Below, in pieces: positions 5,687 to 6,100 of a stretch of 6,100 nt of DNA; position 1 is the stretch's first letter; each line of letters opens with the position of its first letter. A model generated the notes under the pieces. The model had not been told where the DNA came from. It saw only the letters and a program-made list of their open reading frames with translations, and searched no databases. The stretch comes from Flavipsychrobacter sp. (GTDB taxonomy: Bacteria; Bacteroidota; Bacteroidia; Chitinophagales; Chitinophagaceae): positions 1 through 6,100 of the forward strand of contig JAJNBR010000185.1 of the NCBI GenBank assembly GCA_021156265.1, given 5' to 3'. The translations under genes were made by a program, and so were the position numbers.

Positions 5687-6100
5687 CTATTGAGCATTAT
5701 TATCACCGTTGTTGTTGGTTTGCTCAACCAGCCCGGGCCTTGCGATTGTATCGGTATCAACACTTTCCGCCAATGGGAATGTGATGGTAAAGGTTGTACC
5801 CTGCTCCAATTTTGAAGCCACTTCTACGGTTGCTTTATGCGACTGAAGGATGTTAAGTGTAAAGGCTAGCCCCAGGCCCATACCATTACGCTTTTGCGTA
5901 AAATACGGCTCGAAAAGGCGCGTTATATTCTCCTCGCTTATGCCACAGCCGTCATCTGCGATCTTCAATACCGCCTGCTGCTGATGTTGCGTCAATGTAA
6001 TGGTAAGTGTCCCCTTTTGCTCTTCCATCGCTTCTATAGCGTTGATCACAATATTGAGCAGCGCTAGTTTCAGCTTCTCTTTGTCGGCAAATATTTGCAG
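5687..6100 (-). CDS. Sensor histidine kinase, C-terminal HATPase domain (5' part outside window, 137 residues visible)
   Basis: The frame is open from the right edge to TAG at 5687. The visible part is an almost complete HATPase_c domain: N box LLNIVINAIEAM (fragment residues 14-25), G1 box DDGCGI (49-54), F box LFEPYFT (62-68) and G2 box GMGLGL (73-78), then closing strands GTTFTITFPL. All the ATP-binding motifs look intact, so this is a functional kinase end rather than a remnant. It belongs to the NtrB/PAS-kinase-like class in which LFEPYFT is typical. The phosphoaccepting histidine and the sensor domains lie upstream, outside the window. A GTG at 6049 is inside the N box and is not the start. 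The last 27 or so residues are a polar Asn/Gln-rich tail without a receiver domain. Confidence 0.93.
   Translation of the reverse strand: MQIFADKEKLKLALLNIVINAIEAMEEQKGTLTITLTQHQQQAVLKIADDGCGISEENITRLFEPYFTQKRNGMGLGLAFTLNILQSHKATVEVASKLEQGTTFTITFPLAESVDTDTIARPGLVEQTNNNGDNNAQ

Noticed and set aside
6087..6098. Perfect palindrome GCAAATATTTGC
   Set aside because: It lies inside kinase coding sequence in AT-rich codons; most likely chance.

Overview
The window looks like chromosomal DNA from a member of the Bacteroidota, most likely a Chitinophagaceae-like soil or freshwater genus. Three things point there: a large secreted protein with a choice-of-anchor L domain followed by PKD/Ig-like modules, start codons without Shine-Dalgarno sequences, and exact TAnnTTTG (Bacteroidota -7 type) elements before the two response regulator genes. 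The genus is an inference.

Layout. Positions 1-2500 (minus strand) hold the first 833 codons of a very large secreted adhesin-like protein that runs off the left edge. Its AT-rich leader (about 2501-2641) contains a small hairpin. Next come a strong minus-direction terminator (2642-2672) and a compact minus-strand cluster: a disordered hydrophilic protein (4103-3642), a 72-residue cysteine-containing unknown (3617-3399) and a YciF/DUF892 ferritin-like protein with a basic Ser/Gly/Asn tail (3357-2701). Gaps of 24 and 41 bases, with no terminator between them, suggest one operon, probably for stress protection.

A 243-base divergent intergenic region (4104-4346) separates this cluster from two plus-strand genes, each encoding a single receiver domain with no output domain (4347-4772 and 4924-5286). 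A terminator at 4780-4806 separates them, so they are probably two transcription units. On the minus strand at the right there is a 51-residue two-helix membrane protein of the lmo0937/DUF5670 type (5542-5387) with its own terminator, and the C-terminal ATPase half of a sensor histidine kinase that enters from beyond the right edge (6100-5687).

How it fits together. The left part is a cell-surface locus, presumably exported by the type IX secretion system, although the C-terminal sorting domain lies outside the window. The middle and right parts look like a stress and signalling neighbourhood: ferritin-like protein, hydrophilin-like protein, small membrane protein, two orphan receivers and a kinase. 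Whether the kinase phosphorylates either receiver cannot be told from sequence. I saw no tRNA, rRNA, CRISPR array, insertion sequence or prophage gene. The most novel items are the tailed YciF protein with its two unrecognised operon partners; nothing here clearly amounts to a new defence or mobile system.
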